Shown here piece by piece: positions 31,200 to 41,107 of a stretch of 64,000 nt of DNA; position 1 is the first letter of the stretch; each line of letters starts with the position of its first letter. The position numbers and the translations under genes are program-made. Source of the stretch: Hippopus hippopus (Eukaryota; Mollusca; Bivalvia; Cardiida; Cardiidae); the NCBI GenBank assembly GCA_946811185.2, contig OX328112.1, forward strand, positions 13,417,215 to 13,481,214, written 5' to 3'. A model generated the notes under the pieces. It ran no database searches, was not told where the DNA came from, and saw only the letters and a program-made list of their open reading frames with translations.

Positions 31200-32465
31200 C
31201 ATTTCTCAAGAAGAGGATATTATGTTTTGTCATTCATATTTCATAGCGCGTTAAACTGCTCGTTCATCACGTAAAAATGACGTGAATTTGTGAAGTCATT
31301 ATAGTATTGAAATTTGCAGATTTAGTAGATTTATTATTAGAAGTTAAATACGCTAGAATCAAATTGAAAATAAGATTGTTAGAACCCAGCAAAGTGACAA
31401 TGAGTTTTCAGCTCTCTCATTGAACTTACTGCTGGATTTTTTCCCCCAATATTCAGAGAAAATAAATTCAGCAAGATCTAGCAATTTGAACTTCGGACTC
31501 GATATAGAATCAAAGCGTTGAGAACCCTGAAGTGGTATTTGTCAAGGAAGCCTTTGTGCGGAATTTATAATTTGAAAGAAAGGGAGAAATATTATTCAAA
31601 TATTGGCTTGAAAGTCAACCTACAAAGCAAAAAAATATTTTTTTTCTTGGAAGGGAGAGTACTCATGACAAAGTTTGGATTATTTGTGTATTGGTGGTCT
31701 CCCTTTGATCATTAGAAGGAGTCAGGAGTAACGTCCCTTGACAGTAGGATGCATGATAGAGAGAGAAACCGTGTGAATATATCAAATAAAATTAAGTTTG
31801 TACCTGAGAACTATGATTTTGAAATATATTTAGCCGTTAACATTTAATTCCCAACATTACAATCAGTTATTTCGATCTATAAATATTGATGCCCAATCAA
31901 ATGGAGTAGCGCGCAATCATGGGACGAACAAGCCATGGGACGAACTGGTTTTGGAACGAAAAAGCCCAGGACCAAGCGATCAGTAGACAAATTTTGTATA
32001 TATCATTGCGCCAATAGAAGGCTGTGAGCGAGTGAAGCTATTTTCAATCAAGAATTAGTATTTCCACGATCGATGACCTCACTCAGTGTATTTTAACATG
32101 CCATTTCCAATTACATATCTGAGTGCTATCGAAAAACTCATTTTTCAGAGAAAAATTGAGTTTAATTGGGTTTATTTCCTTCGGCTTTGCACAAAATACG
32201 ATACATGGTCTTCGAAATTCAATACTGAACTCATAGTGGTATTGTCTTCGACAAATACCACAAAAAACCATTAAGAAATCTCGTATACATGTTTGTTTAC
32301 ATTAGTTTGACTGCAAAAGTAGTTCCGGCACTGCTTAATTTTTTTTTCATGGAGCTATGAAAATTTTTTTTCAGCCAATCAGAACTCGCAAATGTTCATG
32401 AAAAACACTAATACCGAATTATTCAAATGTAAAATAAAATGCAACTGTGATGAACGTACTACTGA
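31200..32465. other. no gene recognised
   Basis: Open frames of about 60 codons occur on both strands (for example 31518-31715 and 32083-32274) without splice support or family signature. A palindromic TTCATGGAGCTATGAAAA lies near 32350. Confidence 0.45.
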
Positions 32466-32680
32466 TCAACCCTTTACCATACATTCCTTATTTTTAACGA
32501 CCCTGAAACACAAAGTCTTTTAAAACATTGTGGGAAAAGAAAAACATGCTGGAGAAGATGCTTCCCCTTTTCCCATAATGTCTTCTATCCTTTCAGAGAC
32601 AAATTTCAGAATTTGAGCTACTTTTGTCCTCTGCAAATTCTTTCAACTTGGACAAGTCTACAATTTTGGTAAAGGGTTAA
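32466..32680 (+). mobile_element. hpA copy 52
   Basis: TCAA to TTAA; the hairpin is shortened (ACATGCTGGAGAAGATGCTT). Confidence 0.8.
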
Positions 32681-32689
32681 TGTAGTTCA

Positions 32690-33040
32690 ACAGTTTAACA
32701 TTCATGAATGGTCTGGCAACACCTCTTTAGGTGACAACCAACTGAACCGAGTGTGAAATTTATACTCCCAGGTAAAAAAAAGGGACTCAATAAAAACCTG
32801 TCTTTTGCCATGGTTTTATTTGTTGCATTGTTTGCTACATGTAACTGAAAAGTAATTGAATTAAATTGTCAGTTATTTACATATATTTACATTTTTTATT
32901 AATTAATTTCAATTAATGTAATTGATTTTATATCAATTACTAACTACTTTCAACTAACAGAAAAGTTGTAATCAATTACAATTAATTAGATTATTACTGT
33001 AATTGGACCCAGGTCTGTAGATAAGTCCTAAATTGATTGA
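32690..33040. repeat. AT-rich stretch with TAATTACAATTA words
   Basis: See 30345-30520; it ends ACCCAGGTCTGTAGATAAG. No gene. Confidence 0.45.
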
Positions 33041-33054
33041 TTGTATTTGAGTTT

Positions 33055-33275
33055 ATTGTTTGATTGAATGGTATTTTATGCGGCTTTCAACATTATTTCG
33101 GTCACATCACGACGAAAGCTCACATATTCATGTATTTCCCGAGTTTTCTCAGAACAAGACTAGGGCTCTGAAGTGTCTAACCCAAGGACACTCCCACGAA
33201 AAACCCTGTGGCTCGAACCCGGGGCCTCCGGGACACAAGTCCTACACTCTATCACTTAGCCACGCAGGACCCCTG
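33055..33275 (-). mobile_element. type-2 SINE, full length
   Basis: TTTGATTGAATGGTATTTTA tail, ACATTATTTCGGTCACATCA core, head with GGCTCGAACCC and CACTTAGCCACGC. Confidence 0.85.
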
Positions 33276-33526
33276 TATTGGAGTTAAACGCCTTTTGAAC
33301 ATTTTAGGTCATATCATGGCGGTCAATGCACCTACGCATGTGTTTCATGGCTTTCTTACACCAGTACTGATACCACTTTCTTTCCAAGTCACTGTCTATT
33401 TTTCTCATATGCATCAGAGGTGAGAGGCGAAAATTCGCCAAAAAGTTTGCCTCTATCGAGTATTGAACTTGCAACCACCAGGTAATGAGTCAGATTCGCT
33501 AACCACTGAGCTATCCGGTCGTGAGT
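33276..33526 (-). mobile_element. type-3 SINE
   Basis: TATTGGAGTTAAACGCCTTT, CATATGCATCAGAGGTGAGA, GAAAATTCGCC, head with GTATTGAACTTGC and CACTGAGCTATCCGGTC. It is inserted next to the type-2 copy. Confidence 0.78.
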
Positions 33527-33539
33527 GTGTATTGTTTCA

Positions 33540-33625
33540 GCAAAGCGGGCAGTGTAGATCAAAGATGTGACTGCATGTTTTATACAGCCTGATCCTTGTT
33601 TACGACGACCCCAAAGACTATGACA
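33540..33625 (+). mobile_element. hpB-like fragment
   Basis: GGCAGTGTAGATCAAAGATG, then ACAGCCTGATCCTTGTTTAC. Confidence 0.55.
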
Positions 33626-33639
33626 GTTGTAAGACAGTT

Positions 33640-33755
33640 TAAACCTCTACCACTCCATACCGAGCTTGCGAAGAAGCCTCTTGAAAACATTGAGGGAAAA
33701 GAAAATGCTGGTAACCATCATTTTCTCCTTTTTCCACACTGTTTTCTGTGAATTG
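33640..33755 (+). mobile_element. half hpA joined to mariner fragment
   Basis: ACCTCTACCACTCCATACCG to GTTTTCTGTGAATTG: left half and hairpin only; then mariner transposase sequence takes over. Confidence 0.65.
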
Positions 33756-33930
33756 ATTGACCATCCGTCTTATTCGCCTGACCTCGCTCCATCAGACTTT
33801 CATGTAAATCTACATGTATTTCCAAGATTGATTTCTGATACCTCCTTTCTGTCAATTGATGACTTCATACATGCAGTAGAGGTTTTTCTGAACTGTTAAG
33901 AAAAGGACTTCAATAAACGTGGCACTACGG
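33756..33930 (+). pseudogene. mariner transposase C-terminal fragment
   Basis: DHPSYSPDLAPSDFH is the last catalytic block (DD34D type) of mariner transposases, followed by FPRL...FLSIDDFIHAVEVFL, a stop, and EKDFNKR-like sequence. Nothing of the N-terminal two thirds is present. The fragment begins directly after the hairpin of a half hpA copy. Confidence 0.75.
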
Positions 33931-33950
33931 CCCTAAAACATTACCCTTAG

Positions 33951-34152
33951 GGTGCTAAGCGCAACTTACTGACCTTTTGCGGACAGTGTAGATCAAGATC
34001 AAACTGCACAGAACGCGCAGTCTGATCTTTAATCTACACTGCCCGATAAGGATATATTTTCCCCAAAGAGATACCTTTGAAATAGCAAAATTTGGCTTTT
34101 TACTATCATCTTAAGAGTATTGCTTCACTTTTTTTAGCAGGATAAGGGTTAA
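33951..34152 (+). mobile_element. hpB copy
   Basis: Left end TTACCCTTAGGGTGCTAAGC, right end TTTTTTAGCAGGATAAGGGTTAA-type ending in TTAA, hairpin intact. Confidence 0.88.
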
Positions 34153-34181
34153 ATTTATATAGATAATGAAGGGGATTATGT

Positions 34182-34496
34182 TGAGAAATAATGCAATATG
34201 TTCGCCAAAAGTAAAAAAAATCCATACATTTAAGGCCAACAACGTATCAATCAGTCCTTGTAAGCCCTTTATCGTTGAATGATAACTTATCGATCAGTCC
34301 TTGTAAGCCCTTTATCGTTGAATGATAACTTATCGATCAGTCCTTGTAGGCCCTTTATCGTTGAATGATAACTTATCGATCGGTCCTTGTAGGCCCTTTA
34401 TCATTGAATGATAAAGGGCATACAAGGACTGATTGATAAGTTGTGGATCTTAAATGTATAGATTTGACTTTTGGCGAACATATTGCATTATTTCTA
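34182..34496. mobile_element. palindromic element hpI with an expanded arm (43 bp x 4)
   Basis: The outer arms, GCAATATGTTCGCCAAAAGT at 34191 and its complement near 34485, pair over about 80 nt. Between them the inner part of the left arm (TCAGTCCTTGTAAGCCCTTT plus 23 nt) is repeated four times with period 43, while the right arm has it once. Confidence 0.85.
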
Positions 34497-34499
34497 ATT

Positions 34500-34742
34500 T
34501 TAACAACGCTTGAGAATAAAGATTTTAAAAGCATCGTAGGAAAAGGAGAATGATAACCAGCCTTTTCTCTTTTTTCAACAAGTTGTCTACCCCATCAAAG
34601 ACAAATATCATCTTTTAAGTCACATAATATGATATGTCGTCTGCAGACTTATGCTTTCGATTTTGACATGACTAAGATTTTGCCTTCTGCTAAATTTTTA
34701 AGTACAGATATGTTTAAAATTTTGTTGTCAGGTAAGGAATCA
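34500..34742 (+). mobile_element. hpA copy with doubled right end, 1
   Basis: After the normal right half the end sequence is repeated (ACATGACTAAGATTTTG, then ATATGTTTAAAATTTTGTTG). The left end is lost. Confidence 0.68.
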
Positions 34743-34774
34743 ATTCCTTCGTTTGATTTTCGTCTGCTAATGCT

Positions 34775-35025
34775 TTAAATCTTTACCAAATAATCTCAAA
34801 TTTAATGGACCCGGAGAAAGAAAGCTTTAAAAAATATCAGAAAAGGAGAAAATGCTGGTAACTTGTAACAATGTTTCTACCACTTTAAAGACAAATCCCA
34901 ATATTCGAGCCACACTGATTTGTTCTCTGCAAATGTTTTCAGTTTGGACAAGGCTAAGATTTTGTTTTCTCTTTAAGCTTTAAATACAGACATGTCTAAA
35001 GTTTTCTTGTCAGGTAGAGAGTCAA
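34775..35025 (+). mobile_element. hpA copy with doubled right end, 2
   Basis: It has the same doubled right end as the copy at 34500, so one is probably a local duplicate of the other. The end reads GGTAGAGAGTCAA; this TCAA (TTGA on the minus strand) overlaps the stop codon of the membrane protein gene. Confidence 0.75.
34801..34806 (-). promoter_or_regulatory. possible poly(A) signal ATTAAA
   Basis: TTTAAT on the plus strand reads ATTAAA on the minus strand, about 216 nt after the stop of the membrane protein gene and inside an hpA copy. If used, the mobile element supplies the 3' end of the transcript. Confidence 0.2.
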
Positions 35026-37979
35026 TCAGACAACCAGTCAATATCATCCCTGTTGGCATGAACGTAACCTGCATAGTTCACTACTGTTTTCATTATCTCC
35101 TTTTTTAACGCTCTTTCTTTGTATTTTTCATCTGGAGCTCTGCACACATTCATGAAGATTGTTGGAAGCGCGCATGTAAACAGGGCTGTGCCAACGTGCA
35201 CGAGAGTATCAAGCTGTCTAAAGCGATCTGTCTTTCTCAGAAGATCCAAAGAAATTCCAAGAATGGCAACAATCATAAGAAATTTGTAGAAAGCGATGAC
35301 AGCCTCTTTACGTTTGGGACAATGCAGTTCGACAATATGCTGAAATAATGGTTTATGTATCCCTGGATATTCCCCGTTGTTCACAATTAATTGTAGTTGA
35401 TCATTTGAACGTTGGACACGCTTGCAGGCACTGATTGAAGTTTTCAGTAGCTTTCTATACTTCATGGCAAATGTTTGCGAGCATACTATGATATAGTAAA
35501 CAACTGTGAGAACAAAAATGAGGTACCCGTAAGATTCCTTGGGATAAATGATGATCCCGGTGTAGGTAAACATACAGACACGTGTGACAAAGAGACTTGC
35601 ATCAAAACAGATAGTACAGAAGATGAATAAGAAGTAGAGAACACAGATGATAATTACGATGTTAAGAATTTGTTGTACTGAATGCATTATCATGCGTGGT
35701 TGTCTGTCAGACAGGAAATTTGATAATGCTGAACAGTATGCGTTCCCAATCGTGAAACGAAATGATACAATTGGTAAAAGATTGAGAACAACGCAAAATA
35801 CTATCTCTAGGATACAGATGATGCCGTAAACTGGAAACAGTAGCCAGCAAAACTGACACACACTGATTGACTGCCAACGTTTTGCAAAGATGGACACGAC
35901 AAACTTCCAGAATTTGAAATTTAGCAGCATAAAAAAATTACCGAGATATACCGTGTATATTTTCTGGAAACCATGAGTTTTGGATATGGAAACAGAACCA
36001 AAGTATTCTATTGACTGTAAGTCTAGAGCTAATGGCGTCCAAATGTACTCCTGAAACTTGTACTTTTGAAGACCAGATTCCAAAAACCTAGAAAGGCACT
36101 TTGGTATCGTGATAGATGAACAGGTCAGACATAAGTATATTGTAAGTGAAATGTAGGGACCTCCAAAAAAAGGCATAAAATTTTCAGAACTCTTCCTGAA
36201 GCCTGCAATAAGTGACCTGAAACCAAGAACTGCACCCTTGTCAATACTATTAATAACGAAATCATATAAATACAAATAATCCAACAGTATCTGAACTAGA
36301 ATAATAAACAAGCTACAAAATGGTATGAAAAAGCGTACAATTCTCGTCCACTGAGGGATCTGTTTATTCAAAGCACCAAGGGGAGATAACAGAGTACCTA
36401 GGAGAGTATATGGATATTTTTCATCCAAGTAAATGATCTCTGGTTCCCCATCATTAATGATTTGACTTGTACCTGTATGTGTGACTTTGCACACAAATAT
36501 CTCTGAGCATTTTGAGGAGATGTACATAATAAGAAGTGGACAGGAAGCAAAAACAAGAACTGCAACCACTGAAGGTATGGTCCACCATAAAGTATCATAC
36601 CTATAGGAAGCACGACAATCTACATTCCTTTTCTGGGTCTTAACACTGAAAGTATTGACACAACAGTTATATTTGAGTAAATCTAAAGGACACATAATGT
36701 TTTTGCACAAAACATACAATGCTTCAGGGTTCACAAAAATCCTCCTTTTGTAACAGAAATAACTAAGGGCATACTTGCTTTCAAACTCAATGCCGAAATT
36801 TGGGAGACTTTGACTTAACTTATTTAAAGCTTCACTTATTACTAGATCATCAGCTCTGTCACCAACTTTAATATTGCTACAATTTCCCTGCACCCGTATA
36901 AGCTCAATCTCCATATTACTATTTGTAAATACAGTAAGAAGGCCTAATGACCAAACGCCAAACTCTACCGGCCATCTCAAAAATTCCCGACCTCCGTCTT
37001 TGCCCTTGTAAGTCCACACCCATTTCAGGTTTTCAATAACTTTATCCTGTGCTGAAAATGATACATTGGTATCAGGAATTAAGAGAAACTGAACAAAGTT
37101 CAAGTTTTGATAATACACTAAATGTCGAAAATTACTCAGACTCTTATTGGAAGGTGCCAACACACACTTGTTTGCTTGAGGGTTGCTAGCAAACATGAGT
37201 TTTTTATTTACTTCCTTATTTTTCAAAAATCTTTTTGATTTTAAGTATCTCAGAGACAATTGGTTTTGCAAAATTGCACTTTGTGATGCCACTGGACCTG
37301 GCACTTCCATATAATTTGCAGATCTTTTTTGAAATTTCTTTGGACCTTCTCCACCAACACTGATATAAAAGGGATTTATTTTCACCCACTTCTGTGATCT
37401 CTGATCCCACAGTTTGCCTTTTCGTGACCATCTCAACATTTTGATGACTCTAATTGACCTCTTACTAAGGAGCCTAGCTTTCTCCAACCAACTCACCAGT
37501 CTTGTTGGTCTTGGCGATATTTGACTCGCTTTCAAGGCATTAAGTAACCTCTGATTCACATTTATAGATTTTGATTTCCTCCTAGCCACCTTTGTTTTTT
37601 GTTGTAACTTACACCACTGTTCTATCGTTTTAAGAGTTTCTTGTATCTGATGGCTTAATATTTCGCTTCTAAATACTTTTATGTCACTGGCTGACTTTAA
37701 CTGGGCCAGACAGAAGGTAGGCAAAAGCCCAGCAGGCTGGTCATGTGACTTTTTTGCATTGCCTGACGCGAAATTTGGATTCTTTCCATCTGTGTGTTCT
37801 TTCAGCATGACTGGAATCTTTTCATTTTGGTAATAATAACTGACATCTTTCAACAATGTGGACTGTGTGCTTCTCGAAACTGGACTAGATTGTAAGCAAA
37901 GCCCATTATCCAACAGTAACAGAAGATCTATCAGGAGTGAAACCAAGAACCACATGTTACCTGTAAAAATATAAAACAA
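35022..37979 (-). CDS. large multipass membrane protein of unknown function
   Basis: An uninterrupted frame of up to 985 codons. An acceptor-like tract (GTTTTATATTTTTACAG) ends just before position 37960, so the first ATG (37979) may lie in an intron and the real start may be residue 9 (37955), giving MWFLVSLLIDLLLLL, a clear signal peptide. Residues about 30-460 look extracellular: a basic stretch at 130-220, possible N-glycosylation sites at N278, N305 and N366, and many cysteines at 367-455. Hydrophobic segments follow at about 464-487, 548-570, 602-622, 704-733, 769-791, 817-836, 893-913 and 925-945; the tail is short and charged (ends DIDWLSD). I recognise no channel, receptor or transporter signature. 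One long exon with intact frame and human-readable membrane topology argues for a functional gene. Its 3' flank consists of hpA copies. Confidence 0.85.
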   Translation of the reverse strand: MFYIFTGNMWFLVSLLIDLLLLLDNGLCLQSSPVSRSTQSTLLKDVSYYYQNEKIPVMLKEHTDGKNPNFASGNAKKSHDQPAGLLPTFCLAQLKSASDIKVFRSEILSHQIQETLKTIEQWCKLQQKTKVARRKSKSINVNQRLLNALKASQISPRPTRLVSWLEKARLLSKRSIRVIKMLRWSRKGKLWDQRSQKWVKINPFYISVGGEGPKKFQKRSANYMEVPGPVASQSAILQNQLSLRYLKSKRFLKNKEVNKKLMFASNPQANKCVLAPSNKSLSNFRHLVYYQNLNFVQFLLIPDTNVSFSAQDKVIENLKWVWTYKGKDGGREFLRWPVEFGVWSLGLLTVFTNSNMEIELIRVQGNCSNIKVGDRADDLVISEALNKLSQSLPNFGIEFESKYALSYFCYKRRIFVNPEALYVLCKNIMCPLDLLKYNCCVNTFSVKTQKRNVDCRASYRYDTLWWTIPSVVAVLVFASCPLLIMYISSKCSEIFVCKVTHTGTSQIINDGEPEIIYLDEKYPYTLLGTLLSPLGALNKQIPQWTRIVRFFIPFCSLFIILVQILLDYLYLYDFVINSIDKGAVLGFRSLIAGFRKSSENFMPFFGGPYISLTIYLCLTCSSITIPKCLSRFLESGLQKYKFQEYIWTPLALDLQSIEYFGSVSISKTHGFQKIYTVYLGNFFMLLNFKFWKFVVSIFAKRWQSISVCQFCWLLFPVYGIICILEIVFCVVLNLLPIVSFRFTIGNAYCSALSNFLSDRQPRMIMHSVQQILNIVIIICVLYFLFIFCTICFDASLFVTRVCMFTYTGIIIYPKESYGYLIFVLTVVYYIIVCSQTFAMKYRKLLKTSISACKRVQRSNDQLQLIVNNGEYPGIHKPLFQHIVELHCPKRKEAVIAFYKFLMIVAILGISLDLLRKTDRFRQLDTLVHVGTALFTCALPTIFMNVCRAPDEKYKERALKKEIMKTVVNYAGYVHANRDDIDWLSD

Positions 37980-38059
37980 TAAGATATATAGAGTCCTATG
38001 TAGATTCCTGGGTGGCTCAGCTCAGGGGTCGTAGGCCTAGCATGTTACCTGTAGGAAAA

Positions 38060-38300
38060 AGGAGTCTTTAGGAGAGTCGTGCATGGCTCAGTTGTGAAGA
38101 TGTTGGATACTAATCCTAAAGACACAAGCACTTGATTCGCACTTGAAGCACTCAGATTTATATGGGCAAGACACTTCAGAGCCATAGCCTTATATGACTG
38201 GTGAAATAGAATAGCTTAAATGAATGAATGAGCTGTAGCCATTTTATGATTGAGATAATATTGAAAGAGGCATAAAAAACCACTCAATTAATCAAAACTT
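38060..38300 (+). mobile_element. type-2 SINE, diverged
   Basis: GTGCATGGCTCAGTTGTGAA head, GACACTTCAGAGCCATAGCC, ATTGAGATAATATTGAAAGA and CACTCAATTAATCAA tail. It lies upstream of the membrane protein gene. Confidence 0.65.
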
Positions 38301-38957
38301 ATACTATTCAGCTAGTTTGTCACCAGGTCAGGAAAAATTCAAGGGCAATACTCCTGTAAGAGTTGATGGACTAAAAACTGTCATAAGGCAACAAATAACC
38401 CCTACCTGTTGCCATGTCATTAGCTCAGAAAAACAATTCAAAGGGCCATAACCTTTGTAATAATATATTAATTGTAAGTGAAAATTGCAGGTACACAATT
38501 GTGTCTACGGACCAACATAGAATACAGAGAAGCTGCTTCCGGTATATGCCCCGTTGTTGTTGTTTGGGGAAGGTTTATAAAATAGAACAAAAGATGACAA
38601 ACGAAAAAGATAATAATTTATTTACATGTAGTTATCAATTTTAAGTGAAAATGGCACGTACACAAGTTCCTATGGTTGGAAGACTGACATTAAAATATCA
38701 GTCAAATTGGTTGAAAATTCTTTAGAGTAGACAAGCTGCTTGCACTTTATCCCCCTGTTGTTCTTGTTTGGGGGTGGGTTAATGAAAAAAGAAAAAAAAA
38801 AACACTTTCGATAAGATAGTGGTAATTATAGAAATTATTTTTTCCAGGTAACTTCCCCTTTTCTTACAATGATTTTTACTGGTGCACTATCTTTAAATGC
38901 ATCCATTATAGACATACCATGTGTAAACATAACACATTCATTTGCAGGTTAACCATC
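38301..38957. other. no gene seen
   Basis: A weak internal duplication: AATTGTAAGTGAAAATTGCAG...GTACACAA near 38470 and TTAAGTGAAAATGGCACG...GTACACAA near 38645, each followed by AGAAGCTGCTTCC- or ACAAGCTGCTTGC-type sequence and CCCGTTGTTGTTGTTT. Confidence 0.45.
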
Positions 38958-38958
38958 A

Positions 38959-39190
38959 TTAACTCTACCAAAATGACAAAATTTAAGATTTAATCCAAGT
39001 TGAAAGAATTTGTAGACGATGTGTTAAATATTGCTCAAATGGAGAGATTTGTCTGTAATAAAAAAAAAAAAAAAAAAAAAAAAAAATCAGTGTGGGAAAG
39101 AGACAATGCTGGTTACTAGATTTTTTTTCCCTTTTCCTCACAAGGGTTTTAAGCGCTGTTAAATCTAAGAATTATGTGGTAAAGTGTTAA
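38959..39190 (-). mobile_element. hpA copy 51b with a poly(A) tract
   Basis: TTAA to TTAA. The start of the hairpin is replaced by about 30 A (39060-39088). Minisatellite island 1 begins at its end. Confidence 0.75.
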
Positions 39191-39722
39191 ACACATCAGT
39201 ACAGGTACACTATCTGTTAACGTATCTAGTACAGGTGCACCATCTGTTCACACATCAGTACATGTATTCTATCTGGTAACACATGAGTACAGGTACACCG
39301 TCTACAAACACATACAGTACAGGTATACCATCTGTTAACGTATGAGTACAGGTACACCATCTGTTGACACATGCTGTACAGGTACACCATCTTTTAACAC
39401 ATCAATACAGGTACTCCATCTGTTGAAACACTAAGTACAGGTACACCATCTGTTAACACATCAGTACAGGCACTTCATCTGTTAAAAGATTAAGTACAGA
39501 TACACCATCTGTTAACACCTCAGTACATGTTAACCATCTGTTAACACATCAGTACAGGTACACCATCTGTTAACACATCAGTACAGGCACATCATCTGTT
39601 AACACATTAAGTACAGATACACCATCTGTTAACACATCAGTACAGGTAAAACATCTGATAAGACATTTACATGTAGTACAGGTACACCATCTTTTAATAC
39701 ATTTAGTACAGGTACACAACAT
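39190..39722. repeat. 29-bp minisatellite, island 1
   Basis: About 18 units of roughly CAGTACAGGTACACCATCTG plus TTAACACAT, period 26-29 nt, moderately diverged. The island ends where an hpA copy begins. Confidence 0.92.
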
Positions 39723-39938
39723 TTAATCTTTTACCAAACAATATCTAGTTTAAATGCCCTTGAGAAAGGGACCTTTAGAGAATATTGTGGAAAGAGGAGA
39801 ACATTCTGGTAAGTAGCATTGTCTTCTTTTGCCACAATATTGTCTTCTGTCTCACAGACAAACTGTAGGCGTATCATTTGAGTGACCTTTAATTTTCCAT
39901 TCGCAAATGCTTTGAATTTAGAATGGGTTACCATTTAG
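39722..39938 (+). mobile_element. hpA copy inside the minisatellite
   Basis: ATCTTTTACCAAACAATATC to GAATGGGTTACCATT; diverged hairpin (GGTAAGTAGC). It separates islands 1 and 2. Confidence 0.75.
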
Positions 39939-40300
39939 CACTTTAAGTACAGGTACATCATCTGTGAATACATTCAGAAGAGGTACACCATCTAGATACA
40001 CATTTAGTAAAGGCTGATTATCTAGGGACACATTCAGTACAGATACACCATCCAAAACACATACAGTACAGATATATCATCTATATACACATTCATTACA
40101 GGTATATCATCTGTAAACAGACGTGATACAGGTACACTATTTGTTAACACATGCAGTACATGCATACCATTTATTAACACATATGATACAGGTAAACTCT
40201 GTGTAAACACATACAGTACAGGTGCACCATCTGTTAACACATACAGTACAGTTACACCATCTTAAAACACATACAGTACAGGTATACCATTGATTTACAT
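39938..40300. repeat. 29-bp minisatellite, island 2
   Basis: About 12 units of the same motif, more diverged than island 1. It lies between an hpA copy and the fold-back Tc1 derivative. Confidence 0.88.
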
Positions 40301-41107
40301 ATACTCCTCACAAAAAGTTAAGCAACAATGAATTACTGCTGCACCAAAATTTTATTATTACACATATAGACAATTTCATTGTATAAATATAATGAGTATT
40401 GAGTTAAAAACCAGTCCATGCAATTCTGTACTTCTGTCCGATCATATTTCTCACTTTCAGGCTTTTGAAGTAAGGCACTGTCTAAATCCACATGCAAAAA
40501 CGTGGTATACTACCCAGATGTTTTAAAATCTCTAAAATTTGGTCAATCTGCAACCGGAACACAGTCAGTACACGGTATGGCCACCATTAGCACGAATACA
40601 AGCTTGAACTCTTCTGGGCATTGACCAGATCAAGCCGCCCAGCTGTTGTTGTGGAATATCCTACCATTCCTGACTCAAAAGTTGCTCAAGGTGTTGGAGG
40701 TTCTGAGGCCTTACATTTCCATCATTGACACGCCTACCGAGAATGTCCCACGCATGCTCAATCGGATTGAGATCTGGAGATCTTGCTAGCCACTCAAATT
40801 GCCCAGAAGAGTTCAAGCTTGTATTCGTGCTAATGGTGACCATACCGTGTATTGATTGTTGCAGACTGAACGAATTTTAGAGATTTTAAAACATCTGGGT
40901 TGTATAACACTTTTTTGCATGTGGATTTAGAAAGTGCCTTACTTCAAAAGCCTGTGAGAAACATTATCTGAAAGAAGTACAGAATTGCTTGGACTGGTTT
41001 GTAACTCAATTCTCATTACATTTATACAATGAAATTGTCCATATGTGTACTAATAAAATTCTGGTGCAGTGGTAATTTATTGTTGCTTAACTTTTTGTGA
41101 AGAGTAT
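40301..41107 (-). mobile_element. fold-back derivative of a Tc1/mariner element
   Basis: Both ends carry the same inverted sequence (TACTCNTCACAAAAAGTTAA) next to TA. The arms are unusually long, about 320 nt (40301-40622 and 40800-41107), with only 177 nt between. The centre and left arm encode the C-terminus of a Tc1 transposase on the minus strand: LARSPDLNPIEHAWDILGRR near 40780, one stop, then IPQQQLGGLIWSMPRRVQAC and GGHTVY. The right arm is an inverted copy of the same 3' end, replacing the whole 5' half. Confidence 0.85.

Noticed and set aside
32083..32274. Complementary open frames on both strands
   Set aside because: Mirror-image frames of 62 codons are expected by chance in low-stop sequence; no conserved motif seen.
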